DNA of 64,000 nucleotides, from the NCBI GenBank assembly GCA_034620365.1, contig JAQGEQ010000091.1, positions 186,001-250,000 of the forward strand. Direction: 5' to 3'. The notes under the pieces are model-generated. The model did not search any database, was not told the origin of the DNA, and saw nothing but the letters and a program-made list of their open reading frames with translations. Each line of letters starts with the position of its first letter. Position 1 is the first letter of the stretch. Positions 52,762 through 62,454 of the stretch are shown here, piece by piece. Source of the DNA: Pegea sp. RAD2-039 (Eukaryota; Chordata; Thaliacea; Salpida; Salpidae). The translations under genes were made by a program, and so were the position numbers.

Positions 52762-53247
52762 TCATTTGTCTAATTTAATAAAATTATAACCAAGGTTTGT
52801 AACTGAAACTGTTTCTTGATGTATTTCATCATAATCATACCACTCTCTTTCACTCAAATCAACATTATCAAAAAGTATAACTGAATTACATAATACAATC
52901 CAATCATCCCCAAAATCAAAATCAATTGGTTCCATCCCTCTACAATCAAATGCAACAATACAATGAAGTCTTGGTTCATCTGCTTCTGTATAACTTTTTA
53001 TACTATCTTTGATTATATCTAAAGTATTTTCTCTAGAACAAAGCTTGCATTTTTGGACCATTGAGGCAGTACCTCTACCACCTTTGGTTTCACTACTTTC
53101 AGTTAGAGATACATATTGCCAAGTTCTACTTTCTTCACTACAATTTGTACATCTGAATTTTAGAGTCCATCTAAATTTATCCCCACAAACTTTTAATTCT
53201 TCTACATTTTCAAAATTTGCTTTGATTTGAAGACCAATTTTTACCAT
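52762..53247 (-). CDS. CZIB: CXXC-motif zinc-binding protein, UPF0587/C1orf123 family (161 aa)
   Basis: A small conserved eukaryotic zinc protein of unknown exact role. It is a single exon. The start is the ATG at 53247 (MVKIGLQIKANFENVEEL), which lines up with the family's MGKIALQLKA start; the 34 in-frame codons upstream (from 53349) are basic, show no conservation and are probably 5' UTR. Two CxxC pairs (C33-TN-C36 and C67-KL-C70) form the zinc site. Family blocks: FRWTLKFRCTNCSEESRTWQ, KGGRGTASMVQKCKLCSREN, ECRG-like FDCRGMEPIDFD, and WYDYDEIHQESV-like WYDYDEIHQETVSV near the end. The length equals the human protein (160 aa). It lies upstream of NTF2 on the same strand, with about 110 bp between its stop and the NTF2 start. 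Confidence 0.93.
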   Translation of the reverse strand: MVKIGLQIKANFENVEELKVCGDKFRWTLKFRCTNCSEESRTWQYVSLTESSETKGGRGTASMVQKCKLCSRENTLDIIKDSIKSYTEADEPRLHCIVAFDCRGMEPIDFDFGDDWIVLCNSVILFDNVDLSEREWYDYDEIHQETVSVTNLGYNFIKLDK

Positions 53248-56200
53248 TTTATTTAGATATGATTTCTTGAACTGATTAGAAGATTTCTTAAATTCTGGTT
53301 TTATGCTTCTTGAAAACCTTTTCGGAAGATGCCAAAGAGAGGATGACAAAGTGCGCGAGTAGTATGCAAATTAGTAAATTATAAATTTGTTGGAATAAAT
53401 TTCATTTAAATAAAAGAAATATACTTTGCTTTATTTAAACATGATTTCCTAAACCAAATTCAAATAAATTATTATAAAATAGATTTATATAATATAAATA
53501 AATAAAATTTAAATGTACAACTTATAAGCTTATACTAAATATAGCAGAATATCTTAAGGGTACATTTAAAAAGTAAAAATTATAAATCAGAATTTTGCAA
53601 AATACTTTAAATTTAAAAAAATATATAATATCACATATAAGCCTGATTTCATACAAAAAGTTTTTCTTACTGACAAATAATTAGAAAATATACATACTTA
53701 ATTTTATTCAACAAATTTCCCATTAGAAATTTTTCAGAAATATTTAAATTTTACCTTTAAAAAAACTTTATCAATATATACTCATTAACTTGAATAACTT
53801 ATTTGAGACTGGAAATAAATTTTGATTATTTAATTTAAGGATATAAAATCAATAAATAATGTTTTATGATAAAGTAAAATATTTTCAAATTAAAAATAAT
53901 TACACTATAAATTTATAAAAAAAAGACTTAACATTTAATTAATTATAAATTATAAACTTAATCTAAATCTTTATTTAATAATTTTCATCAAAAGTTTTTT
54001 AATGAACATGAAATGGGAAATAAGAATATTTGAATAAATATCATTTTTATATTTAGATTTCAACATTTCAGATTAAAAAAATTTCAAGCAAATACAAATT
54101 AGGTTGATAATCTTTGGCATATAAACTGCTTTATTAAGCAGAAGTAATATAATTCTATATATAATATAAGAAGTAATATAGAAGTAATATAATTTTGATG
54201 ATTATTTGACAAAAATTAATTTTAAAATAATACCTAATTTTGGTCAAAACAAAGTTTTATTTTGAATGTTTCTAAAATAAAAATTTTCAAGAAGTTAACC
54301 AAAACTTTGTTGTAAAAAGTTATAGATAAATCTATACAACAAGAAAATTAAAAAAAACAAAAATACATAACCGGAAATACTAACATAAGAATTTAGCAAA
54401 GTGTTTTTCAAGACGATTAAAAATAACTACATACTACTAATAAAATAACTTAAGACGTATTCTCATAGTTAATCCATTTGAATAATTGCTGATTTAATCA
54501 TACAAATAATTATGCGACTTTTGCAATGTTTACAAATCAATAATTGATAACAATTCAACCATTATTTTATAATAATCATAATTTAAAAATGAAGACTAGT
54601 AGAAAGAAAAAAAGTAATTTACTGATAAGAAAATAATTTTTTAGGTAGCTTAGCATTCTCTGACTAATGCTAAAGTGTTCTCTTTGTGAAAAGTCGAAAA
54701 AAATAAATACAAAAATGCAAAGTTAAAAAGTCTTTTAAAACTTTAACAAATAGTTCTGTTTAAAATAATACATAAGATGGATGAATTCTTCTTTCTGTAA
54801 AAATAATTTATAAATTGTCTTTATATCTTTTACCATAAAGCTGATATTTCAAAGTATTTTAGGTATTTTTTTTTAAACTATCTCTTTTTAATAAAAGTTT
54901 CACTTTCATAAACCTATTTAGAATTAGTTTGTGTCGACCTTTTTAATAAACGACAAAAGAAATCAGTCTATATCAGTCTATATCAACTAATATGTAAATA
55001 TCAGGTAACCACCAGAAGGCAAAACGTTTGCTTTGATATTCTGAAAAGATATTTTTACCTTTTTGGTATAGGAGCAAAATAAAATAATCAACTAATAAGA
55101 ATGAATTAAAGAAAATTATATGATAATAAATTGATATAACTATGAGCTCAGCTATTAATTCCAATCCAGAAATTGAAGATACATCTCAACTTGAAAAGAA
55201 AAAAATTATAAAAAATTCACAGATATTAGGGTTTAAGGTTTTTCTTGTATGTTTGAGACAGTCCGTCAAAGATTTCCACCACAGTAAGTTGCAAGTAATG
55301 CTTTTTTCACTATACACATTTATTTTAGTAATCAGTAACATGCGCAGATAATATCAAGCATTAAATTGCAATTTTTATTCATATAATATTTTCTCTATAA
55401 ATTTTGTAACTAAAAAAGCTATACTACTTTGGTCGAAATTTAAGTCAAATACTTAAAATATAAAATTATTGAAATAGATTTTACTTATCCGTGTTCACAA
55501 AGTTTATCAATCTTTTTATCGATCGCCTGGCATCATAATACAAACATGCATTACTATAAAAAGCTAGTTTCGTACAAAGAACAACATTTTTGACAATATC
55601 AAGTGGTTCGATTAATTATTCTAAGCAGTAAAAACTCTTTGAACAGCAAGTCGATTTACAGAAAAGCATTCATTTAGAAAGTTAGGAAGTTTTTAGGAGT
55701 GCGACGGGATGTAGCAAGACACCTATCTTAATATTAGTTTTAATGATCCTAAAAATGTTACACACCCAATAAGTAGCTGGATCTGAAAATCAAATTAACG
55801 AATTAAATACAATGTTGAAGCACTAGATTTTTACTGTCTTACTTCTTAATTTACTGAAGAACTGTTACCTTGATTAAAACTTTTGATTAAAAAGATTAAG
55901 CATTCATAATTAAACAGAGTATATCAAGAAAATATATTTTATTCACGGTATGACTGAGTTTGGTTCCATAAATAAATAAGTTACTAGTATTTGATGGTTT
56001 TCTTTGGTACAATTATTTTCTCAGAATTTTCATTCGTCAGAATTAAATTTATTGATAGTATTTTTAGTTAATCTGTTTTAATTTATTTTCATCTTAATAT
56101 TGTTATCTATCAAACTGATATTCTTAATTAAACGACAAATAGTTTGTCAGCAACTTGGTTGATCAACAAGATTTTTCTATAATTCATGTCGGACTGATAT

Positions 56201-57241
56201 TTTTCCCTATAAACCATATAAATTCTTGGTTTCTAGAATAATTTTGATTTATTTTTTCCTTTTGTGTTCCTATAAAGTTTTTACTTAAAATGGTCGCTTA
56301 ATTCAAAGTTTTTCAGTTGATGTTTAAATGATATATCTTAAGCATTTTTGAAATTCTTATATCTTTTCAAAACTTCAATGAAATTCAATTATTATAAAAT
56401 ATTTTAATTGTGATCGAAATTATGCTAAATTGATCACAAATTTTAATAATAACAATGATAATAGTCTGATGTGGCCAACAAGGGCCTTGCTGGGATTTAA
56501 AAATTAAAAGATTTTTTAATAAAAGCCTTAATACTAAAATGAAAACGCCAGTTTCTCCTTCTTACCGTGGCAAAGCTTAATTTATGGCAAGTCATATTTC
56601 TTAGTTTTCAGTAAAAATAACTTTTATTATTCTCTCTATGTTTTACCTCAAGCAGTCTAATTTTATGAATTATTTTCTAAGTTGTCTATTTAGATTTTTA
56701 CATATCTAAGATCTTTTTTATTTTATAACTTTTTATCAAAAGCTATCGTTTTTCATTTGATTTCTTTTTATAGTTTTTTAGATAATTTTTTTTAGATAAT
56801 TAAATTTTGTTGTAGCTTTTACTATTTGTTATTTCAATTTACAAAAAACTATAAAATCTTTAACATTTAATAAAATTAGTATTATTTAATCAGTTAATTA
56901 TTGTTTTTAGAATTTATATTTATAACTTTCATATTATGTTCTTTAACTATTGTCTACATTTTAAATTTCTTAAGTATTTAAAATTTATTAATAAATTCTT
57001 GCTAGTTCTATTCAGTTTATTGATTTATTCAATATTTTTTTATAAGTTAATGACTTGGTAATGAATATAACACTTATATTACTTATCTTACATAATAATT
57101 TTGCTTATTTATTACTTGATTAAGTTATCAATTTATAATTTTGATTTTATACAATATAAAAGTACTCAATTTTAATTTTTTCTTTCATAGTCACAAACAT
57201 TTTGAATCTGTTTAAAATAAAACTATTTAAGTTTTCTAAAA
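53248..57241. other. 4-kb gene-poor stretch
   Basis: Mostly very AT-rich sequence without recognisable exons or repeats. The only credible coding candidate is the plus-strand open frame at 55142 (listed separately). A pyrimidine-rich TTTCATAG acceptor-like site ends at 57190, 51 nt before the CTU1 ATG. Confidence 0.5.
55142..55291 (+). CDS. Possible orphan first coding exon
   Basis: From ATG at 55142 the frame encodes MSSAINSNPEIEDTSQLEKK and continues with a protein-like mixed composition (SQILGFKVFLVCLRQSVKDF, then HH) up to a consensus GTAAGT donor after 55291. I could not find an acceptor and continuing exon in the next 2 kb, and I do not recognise the product. It may be a 5' exon with a distant partner or a chance frame. 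Confidence 0.25.
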
Positions 57242-58339
57242 ATGAAGTGTATACGCTGTGGTACTGGACGAGTTTTGATAAAACGTTCTAGAAATGGAGA
57301 CAAAGTTTGCAAAGAATGTTTTTTTCTGTTGTTTGAAACTGATGTTCATAAAGTTATTACTGAATTTAATCTTTTTAAGCGTGGAGAGGTAGTTGCAATT
57401 GGTGTTTCAGGTGGTAAAGACTCTACAGTTTTAGCTCATATATTAGATACACTTAATAGACGATATGATTATGGTCTTGATCTTCGTCTTCTTTCAATTG
57501 ATGAGGGCATAACAGGCTATAGAGATGATTCATTGGAGACTGTTAAAAGAAATGAAACTGAATATGGTTTACCACTTACCATTTTATCTTACCAGGATCT
57601 TTATGGGTGGACTATGGATTCAATTGTTAAGCAAATTGGGAAAAAGAATAATTGTACATTCTGTGGTGTTTTTAGACGCCAGGCATTAGACCGTGGTGCT
57701 AAATTTATTAAAGCAAATAAAGTTGTGACTGGTCATAATGCTGATGATGTGGCTGAGACAGTGATTATGAATATTATGAGAGGAGACGTTGCTCGCTTAA
57801 AGAGATGTACTTCAATTATCACTGGAGATGACCCAACTGGTATTCCACGTGTTAAGCCTTTAAAATATGCTTATGAAAAAGAAATTGTTTCTTATGCTCA
57901 TCATAAAAAACTTGATTATTTTTCAACTGAATGTATTTATTCACCTGAAGCTTATAGAGGTAATGTCAGAAATTATATAAAAAATCTTGAAGCTATAAGA
58001 CCTAGGGCAATCATGGACATTATTCATTCTGGTGAAAATATGGTTATTGAGAAAGGTGTTAAGCTTCCAAAGCTAATGAATTGTGTTAGATGTGATTATA
58101 TTTCTTCTAATGAAGTTTGTAAGGCTTGTGTTTTATTAGAAGGCTTAAATAAAGGTATGGCAAAAGTAGGTGTTGGAAAAACAAGCAAAATTAAAAAGTC
58201 TTTGATAAATCATGAAGAACTTCAAAAGAAGTATGAATCCCTAAAAATTCTTGATGAAAAAATTAAAGAAAGAAAGAATAATGTTGGATGTAATAATTCT
58301 AATAAAGTTTGTTGTGGTTCTGGTCGCTGTAGATCATAA
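57242..58339 (+). CDS. CTU1: Cytoplasmic tRNA 2-thiolation protein 1 (365 aa)
   Basis: CTU1 (NCS6/ATPBD3) adenylates and thiolates U34 of tRNA Lys, Glu and Gln with CTU2, using sulfur relayed by URM1. It is a single exon; human is 348 aa. The N-terminal zinc site uses C3, C6, C23 and C26. The ATP-pyrophosphatase PP-loop SGGKDS spans 56-61. Two of the catalytic/cluster cysteines are C138 and C141 in [15 protein letters not shown], and the third is C231 in [18 protein letters not shown] second zinc-ribbon lies at C281/C284 and C293/C296. The C-terminus ends in a Cys/Asn-rich tail ([12 protein letters not shown]). EEF1E1 begins only 162 bp downstream on the same strand; no AATAAA is present between them. 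Confidence 0.97.
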   Translation: MKCIRCGTGRVLIKRSRNGDKVCKECFFLLFETDVHKVITEFNLFKRGEVVAIGVSGGKDSTVLAHILDTLNRRYDYGLDLRLLSIDEGITGYRDDSLETVKRNETEYGLPLTILSYQDLYGWTMDSIVKQIGKKNNCTFCGVFRRQALDRGAKFIKANKVVTGHNADDVAETVIMNIMRGDVARLKRCTSIITGDDPTGIPRVKPLKYAYEKEIVSYAHHKKLDYFSTECIYSPEAYRGNVRNYIKNLEAIRPRAIMDIIHSGENMVIEKGVKLPKLMNCVRCDYISSNEVCKACVLLEGLNKGMAKVGVGKTSKIKKSLINHEELQKKYESLKILDEKIKERKNNVGCNNSNKVCCGSGRCRS

Positions 58340-58470
58340 GATCTGTTTGAAAATATGATGACATTGTTTGATTATTAGTAGTTCTTTTGATATAGTTATT
58401 TTTATGTGTTTTACTTTGATACAGATTGAATGATTTTAATTCTATCAACTTAATAATTATTTTTCTTTAT

Positions 58471-58479
58471 TTATTATAG
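58471..58479 (+). promoter_or_regulatory. Splice-acceptor-like site before EEF1E1
   Basis: A pyrimidine-rich run (TTTTTCTTTATTTATTATAG) ends in AG at 58478-58479, 22 nt before the EEF1E1 ATG. It lies in the 162-bp gap after CTU1, where I see no AATAAA. This is what an internal trans-splice site of a polycistronic unit would look like, but it could also end a 5' UTR intron. Confidence 0.4.
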
Positions 58480-58501
58480 GTGTAATCAAAATTTTAATAA
58501 G

Positions 58502-58972
58502 ATGAATGTTTTTCAAAAAGAGGTAGAAGAAGTAGGTTCAATGCTAAATGTTGAAAAGCAAAGTTTTATGTTGGATGCTAAAACTTCTATAAGTCATTAT
58601 TCTAGTGCTCTTGTAAAGTTAGCCATGGCATGTAAGGATTATGAGGCCTTAGATGGAAAAAGTGCTGAAGATAAAGCTTTTATCTGGCAATGGCTAGAGA
58701 TAAGATCTCAAATTGAAGAAACTGATCTGTTGCAACTATTACAAAAGTTGAATAAAGATTTACTTTTGAAAGTTTTTTTAGTTGGCAACCAATTGACGGT
58801 TGTTGACTTTGCAATGTTTTGTGCTGTCAAGTCTTTGTGGCTATCTCTTTGTCATTTTGATAAGCATGAAACATTTTGTAATGTTTCGAGATGGCTTGCT
58901 CACATTCAACAGTTTAACAAACAAGCTAATAGCTTTAATTTATTAGTTTCCAAAAGTAATTCTTATTACTAA
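58502..58972 (+). CDS. EEF1E1: AIMP3/EEF1E1, multisynthetase complex factor (156 aa)
   Basis: A non-catalytic scaffold protein of the aminoacyl-tRNA synthetase complex with a GST-like fold; it binds methionyl-tRNA synthetase in animals. Single exon. The C-terminal GST domain shows the most similarity: EDKAFIWQWLEIRSQI, equivalent to the family's EEKAIVQQWLEYRVTQV, then LLQKLNKDLLLKVFLVGNQL, equivalent to LLKDLNSYLEDKVYLTGYNF, then TVVDFAMFCAV and NVSRWLAHIQQF. The N-terminal thioredoxin-like half is short and poorly conserved. Human EEF1E1 is 174 aa. It sits between two other plus-strand genes, and both CTU1 and EEF1E1 serve tRNA function, so co-expression is plausible. An AATAAA occurs about 35 nt after the stop. 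Confidence 0.88.
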   Translation: MNVFQKEVEEVGSMLNVEKQSFMLDAKTSISHYSSALVKLAMACKDYEALDGKSAEDKAFIWQWLEIRSQIEETDLLQLLQKLNKDLLLKVFLVGNQLTVVDFAMFCAVKSLWLSLCHFDKHETFCNVSRWLAHIQQFNKQANSFNLLVSKSNSYY

Positions 58973-59308
58973 AAGACTTTTTATACTTTATACATTCAAA
59001 TCTAAAAAATAAAAATATTAAAGTGTTTTATTTTAATAATCAATAGCTGTGCTGGGTTTTGAGACTAGTTAAGAAAATTTTTAGTTTATAGCTAAACTAT
59101 TCGGTGTTAATTTTTATTTTTATTATTTTGAATAATTATTAGTTTAAAATATTTAATTGAATTTATTCTTAATCACTTTCAAGACTTTATTTGTTATATT
59201 CTTTGCTTTTAAGTAATCAAGTTAGATTAAGCTTCTATAATTTAATGTGTATTATCTCATTCAGTCAACAGTTTGATTTTATTTTTTAGGGATTAACCCT
59301 TGTCAACC

Positions 59309-60644
59309 ATGGCATTGTCAAATATTAATATTTTAGCTGCTATTTGCAAATTACTTGTGATCTTGATGGTAAGATTTTTTCTGTTTAATTTATTGCTGAT
59401 TGAATGATTAAGTAAATAGAGTAATAAATATGAGCTGGCATTTATAATTTTTAAATAAACTTTAGATTTATTGTTATTAATAATCATTCCATCTTTATGT
59501 ATGAACAACTAAATCATAGCTAAAAATAAATAAAGCCAAACATTTTTCATACATTAATCATCTTGTAGAAATATATTAATGATAGCAGTAAGCAAATAAT
59601 AAATTTACAAATTACTTTTTCTAGTGCTGCAAAGTTTATTTTCCTTATAACTTAGAATTAATTATTTAGGTTAAAGGAGATGGAATAGATAAAAGTCAAT
59701 GCCTTTCTTTGGGATTTACTCCTGATTTGATATGTAGTTCATGTGACAAGTTATCTGATTTTAACTTAGAAATATTAGAAGATGACTGTAAAAATTGTTG
59801 CCAACCAGATTCTGAAGATGTTGTTGTTAAAGTAAGTTGTTATCATATAATTATTTAACTATACTACTTAAGAAATAACTTTTTGTCATATATAAATTGG
59901 TTTTCAACAAATTATCTTAGCTTAATTGTTTAAATCAACTCACAAGTTATGTTGTTGTAGTGGCCTCATGCCATTTTAGAAATATGTTATTGAGCCTTAC
60001 CAAGGTACCCCTCTGTTAAAGGTAATTTTAGAAGTAGATATATTCTCATATTTGAAGTGCTTTTTACATTCCTACTTAATGTAGTATTTGGTGAAATTAG
60101 TGGTGATGGTAGCTTGCTTATTATTTTTCTAAATATCTTTAGAAATATTCGCATGCTGTACTAGAGGTATGTGGATGAAAGCTTGGACGTTACCCCCAAG
60201 TTCAAGGTATTCAATTAAACGCTTGCCATGTTTTTGTGTGATTATATTTGTAGTTCAGCTGCATTTCACAAAATAAAATCCTTGTTTTGTATTTGCTGAA
60301 ATATTTAATTAAAATTAAGTTTTTGAATTTGAATTCACTTTTATAATATTTTATATCTAGCTTTCATTAAAAGTCATAAAATGAAGTCATTTCCAAATGT
60401 TCAAGTAAAGGTTGGTGTACTCTTTTTCATGTTTCAATTTTAACAATAACTGATAATAGTTTCATTTCAAACTCTAATTACCAACCTCATATAATATTGA
60501 ACATCTTTTTTTCAGTATGTAAGAGGTAAAGATCCTACAGTGCTTCTTCTTGATGAGAATAGAGAAGTCCAAGAAACATTAAGCGTTGAGAAGTGGGACA
60601 CTGATAATATAGAAGAATTTTTCACTGAAAAATTGAAGCTATAA
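59309..60644 (+). CDS. SELENOF: Selenoprotein F (Sep15), in-frame TGA = selenocysteine (154 aa)
   Basis: An ER thioredoxin-like redox protein that binds UGGT and takes part in glycoprotein folding quality control. Exons (plus): 59309-59368, 59670-59831, 60143-60206, 60361-60410 and 60516-60644; all junctions keep frame. Exon 1 is a signal peptide (MALSNINILAAICKLLVILM). Exon 2 is the cysteine-rich UGGT-binding domain: QCLSLGFTPDLICSSCDKL, then FNLEILEDDCKNCC. Exon 3 encodes HAVLEVCG, then TGA at 60176-60178, then KLGRYPQVQ: exactly the family's EVCGUKLGRFPQVQ, with the CxU redox motif at residues 84-86. Exons 4-5 give FPNVQVKYVRGKDPTVLLLD and SVEKWDTDNIEEFFTEKL, as in Sep15. Decoding requires the SECIS found at 60899-60969. 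A naive annotation would truncate the protein or skip exon 3. Confidence 0.95.
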
Positions 60645-60898
60645 GAAATCTTTTCAATTTTAATTCCATCTTACATTTAATTTTTTTAATTTCTTTCCAT
60701 CAAATATCCATTTTTCTTTTGATATTTTCAACAAAATATTTATAAGTACAATTTGTTTCTTAGCTCTTTTTATATCTTACTTTTGCTGTTTTGATATTGG
60801 TTTTGTGGGTACCAATTATTTCGTGAAACGTGTCTCTGGGGGTGAAGCATGTTTACAGCGTTATGGTATCAGAAATTTCTGTGGTCTTTGATGACTTC

Positions 60899-60969
60899 TT
60901 TATCTTAATCTATGATGATTAGCTGTTAAACCAACTCGGAGCAGCTATTTGGATGAAATTTAAGATAAA
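60899..60969 (+). promoter_or_regulatory. SECIS element in SELENOF 3' UTR
   Basis: A stem-loop about 255 nt after the stop fits the eukaryotic SECIS. Helix I: TTTATCTTAA (60899-60908) pairs perfectly with TTAAGATAAA (60960-60969). SECIS core: ATGA at 60912-60915 opposite GGAT at 60951-60954, giving the tandem G.A/A.G pairs. Helix II: TAGCTG (60920-60925) pairs with CAGCTA (60942-60947), with weaker pairs below it. The unpaired AAA (60928-60930) lies in the apical loop 12 nt after ATGA, the conserved spacing. It recruits SBP2 so that the TGA at 60176 is read as selenocysteine. Confidence 0.9.
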
Positions 60970-61043
60970 AACAGATTTTTCTCCGCATTTCTATCAAACA
61001 GTAGATTGTAGATATATTCAGGGTTTTGAAAACCTTTATACTA

Positions 61044-61049
61044 AATAAA
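61044..61049 (+). terminator. Candidate polyadenylation signal for SELENOF
   Basis: AATAAA about 75 nt after the SECIS, in the right place to end the SELENOF mRNA with the SECIS inside. AATAAA is frequent in this AT-rich DNA, so this is suggestive only. Confidence 0.35.
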
Positions 61050-62454
61050 ACATTATCAACTCAAACAAATTTTCATGATAATTATACCGACAAATTTTGA
61101 CAGTAAATTTGATTTAGCAAGATACTTGCAAACACTTTTCAATAGACTAAGAGTAAATAGATTTCCTGATAAGCTCTCAAATAAACTCTCAATAAATCTT
61201 TCTAAAGTAATCTATTTTTAAACTCAATGATAACTTTTTATTTAAATAGAAAATTTGACTATCTTGTCATCATTTTTCCTTGTAAACATCCTAACATAAA
61301 AATTGAGGAAAACTCAGCATACAAAAAATCCTTATTGAGGCTGGTAAAGTTTGAAATCGGAAATAAATTTAATTTTTTAGAAACAGTCACAAGTAAAAAG
61401 ATAATCTTTGAGGTACATCCATTTTTAGCAATTTAATTTTGAATTGAACGTTTCAATTTGCATTCATTGATTCGACTAATTAGTAAATAGTTGAAGTAAA
61501 TAGACTGCAGCCAGTTTTGAGTAAAGATTTCACTAGATAACATCATCAACAAACTTCAAGTAATTCTTCATTTCAAATTGATGTCAATTGTTGAAGTTGA
61601 AAAGACTTTTAATTTGTTGATTGAAATCCTTTGTCTCAGCTTCCAACTTACAAGAATATTTCACGTTTTTATTACAACTGTCTCTCAAATCGATACTAAT
61701 CTCTACGAAAAAGATCAAAACGGTTGTGTTCGAACGTTTGCTAGTAACCCACTTGCAGCCCACTGGATATGTGAAGTCATATTCAGATCACGACTGATGA
61801 ATTTCAGGAGTATTGGAACCAAAAGTACGGCGTTGATAACACCGCTTTCACAGTTTTCAAAAATAGAAGGAAGTTTGGATTGAAGAAAGCCATTGGATGA
61901 AAGTCAAGTTTGTTGTTACAATTTTGGTCAAAAAATAAAATGGTTTATCAACTTTTTTAGTTCATAGTAAAAGTCAAATAGGACTTGTAATATATGAAAA
62001 AGTTGAGAATATATTTAGAAATTAAATTTCGTTGAGGTACATACAGACTTTTTACTGTAAAATGAATTAGTTGTTTTTTGTTTTACATTTTGTTCAAAGT
62101 TTCTTCTATTTATGATCAGCAAAATTTAGTGTAAATTTTGAAAAATGTTTTTTGGAAGTGATCGACTTAATCAAATTAAAAATCTACAACCATTTGTAAA
62201 TTTGCAACCATATATTTTACACAAACAATTGCTAAGTGTTCAGAAGCAGAGCTGAAATTGTTTAAAAAAAGTCAATTAAACTGCAAATTATTTTTAGTTA
62301 TTATGTCTAAACAATGTTTGTTGGATTTGTAATAATTAATTTAGTTCAAATATTTGAGTAATTTCTTAGAATAATTGAAATTAAAACTTTATTTTATTAA
62401 CAGATAGTAAATTATTAAATAAAAAGAAGTTAGTATTTAGATAAAAAGTATCCT
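61050..62454. other. Convergent spacer, no clear gene
   Basis: 3' flanks of SELENOF (plus) and the P450 gene (minus). The plus-strand open frame at 61578-61883 lies in a slightly less AT-rich patch (about 61450-61960) and includes protein-like text (IDTNLYEKDQNGCVRTFASN), but no family was recognised and no splice context fits. It might be a fragment of an old element. Confidence 0.4.

Noticed and set aside
53248-53349. 34 extra N-terminal codons for the CZIB-like protein
   Set aside because: No similarity to the family, whose start matches the ATG at 53247.
61578-61883. 101-codon plus-strand open frame
   Set aside because: No recognisable family and no upstream/downstream exons; kept only as an unexplained patch.
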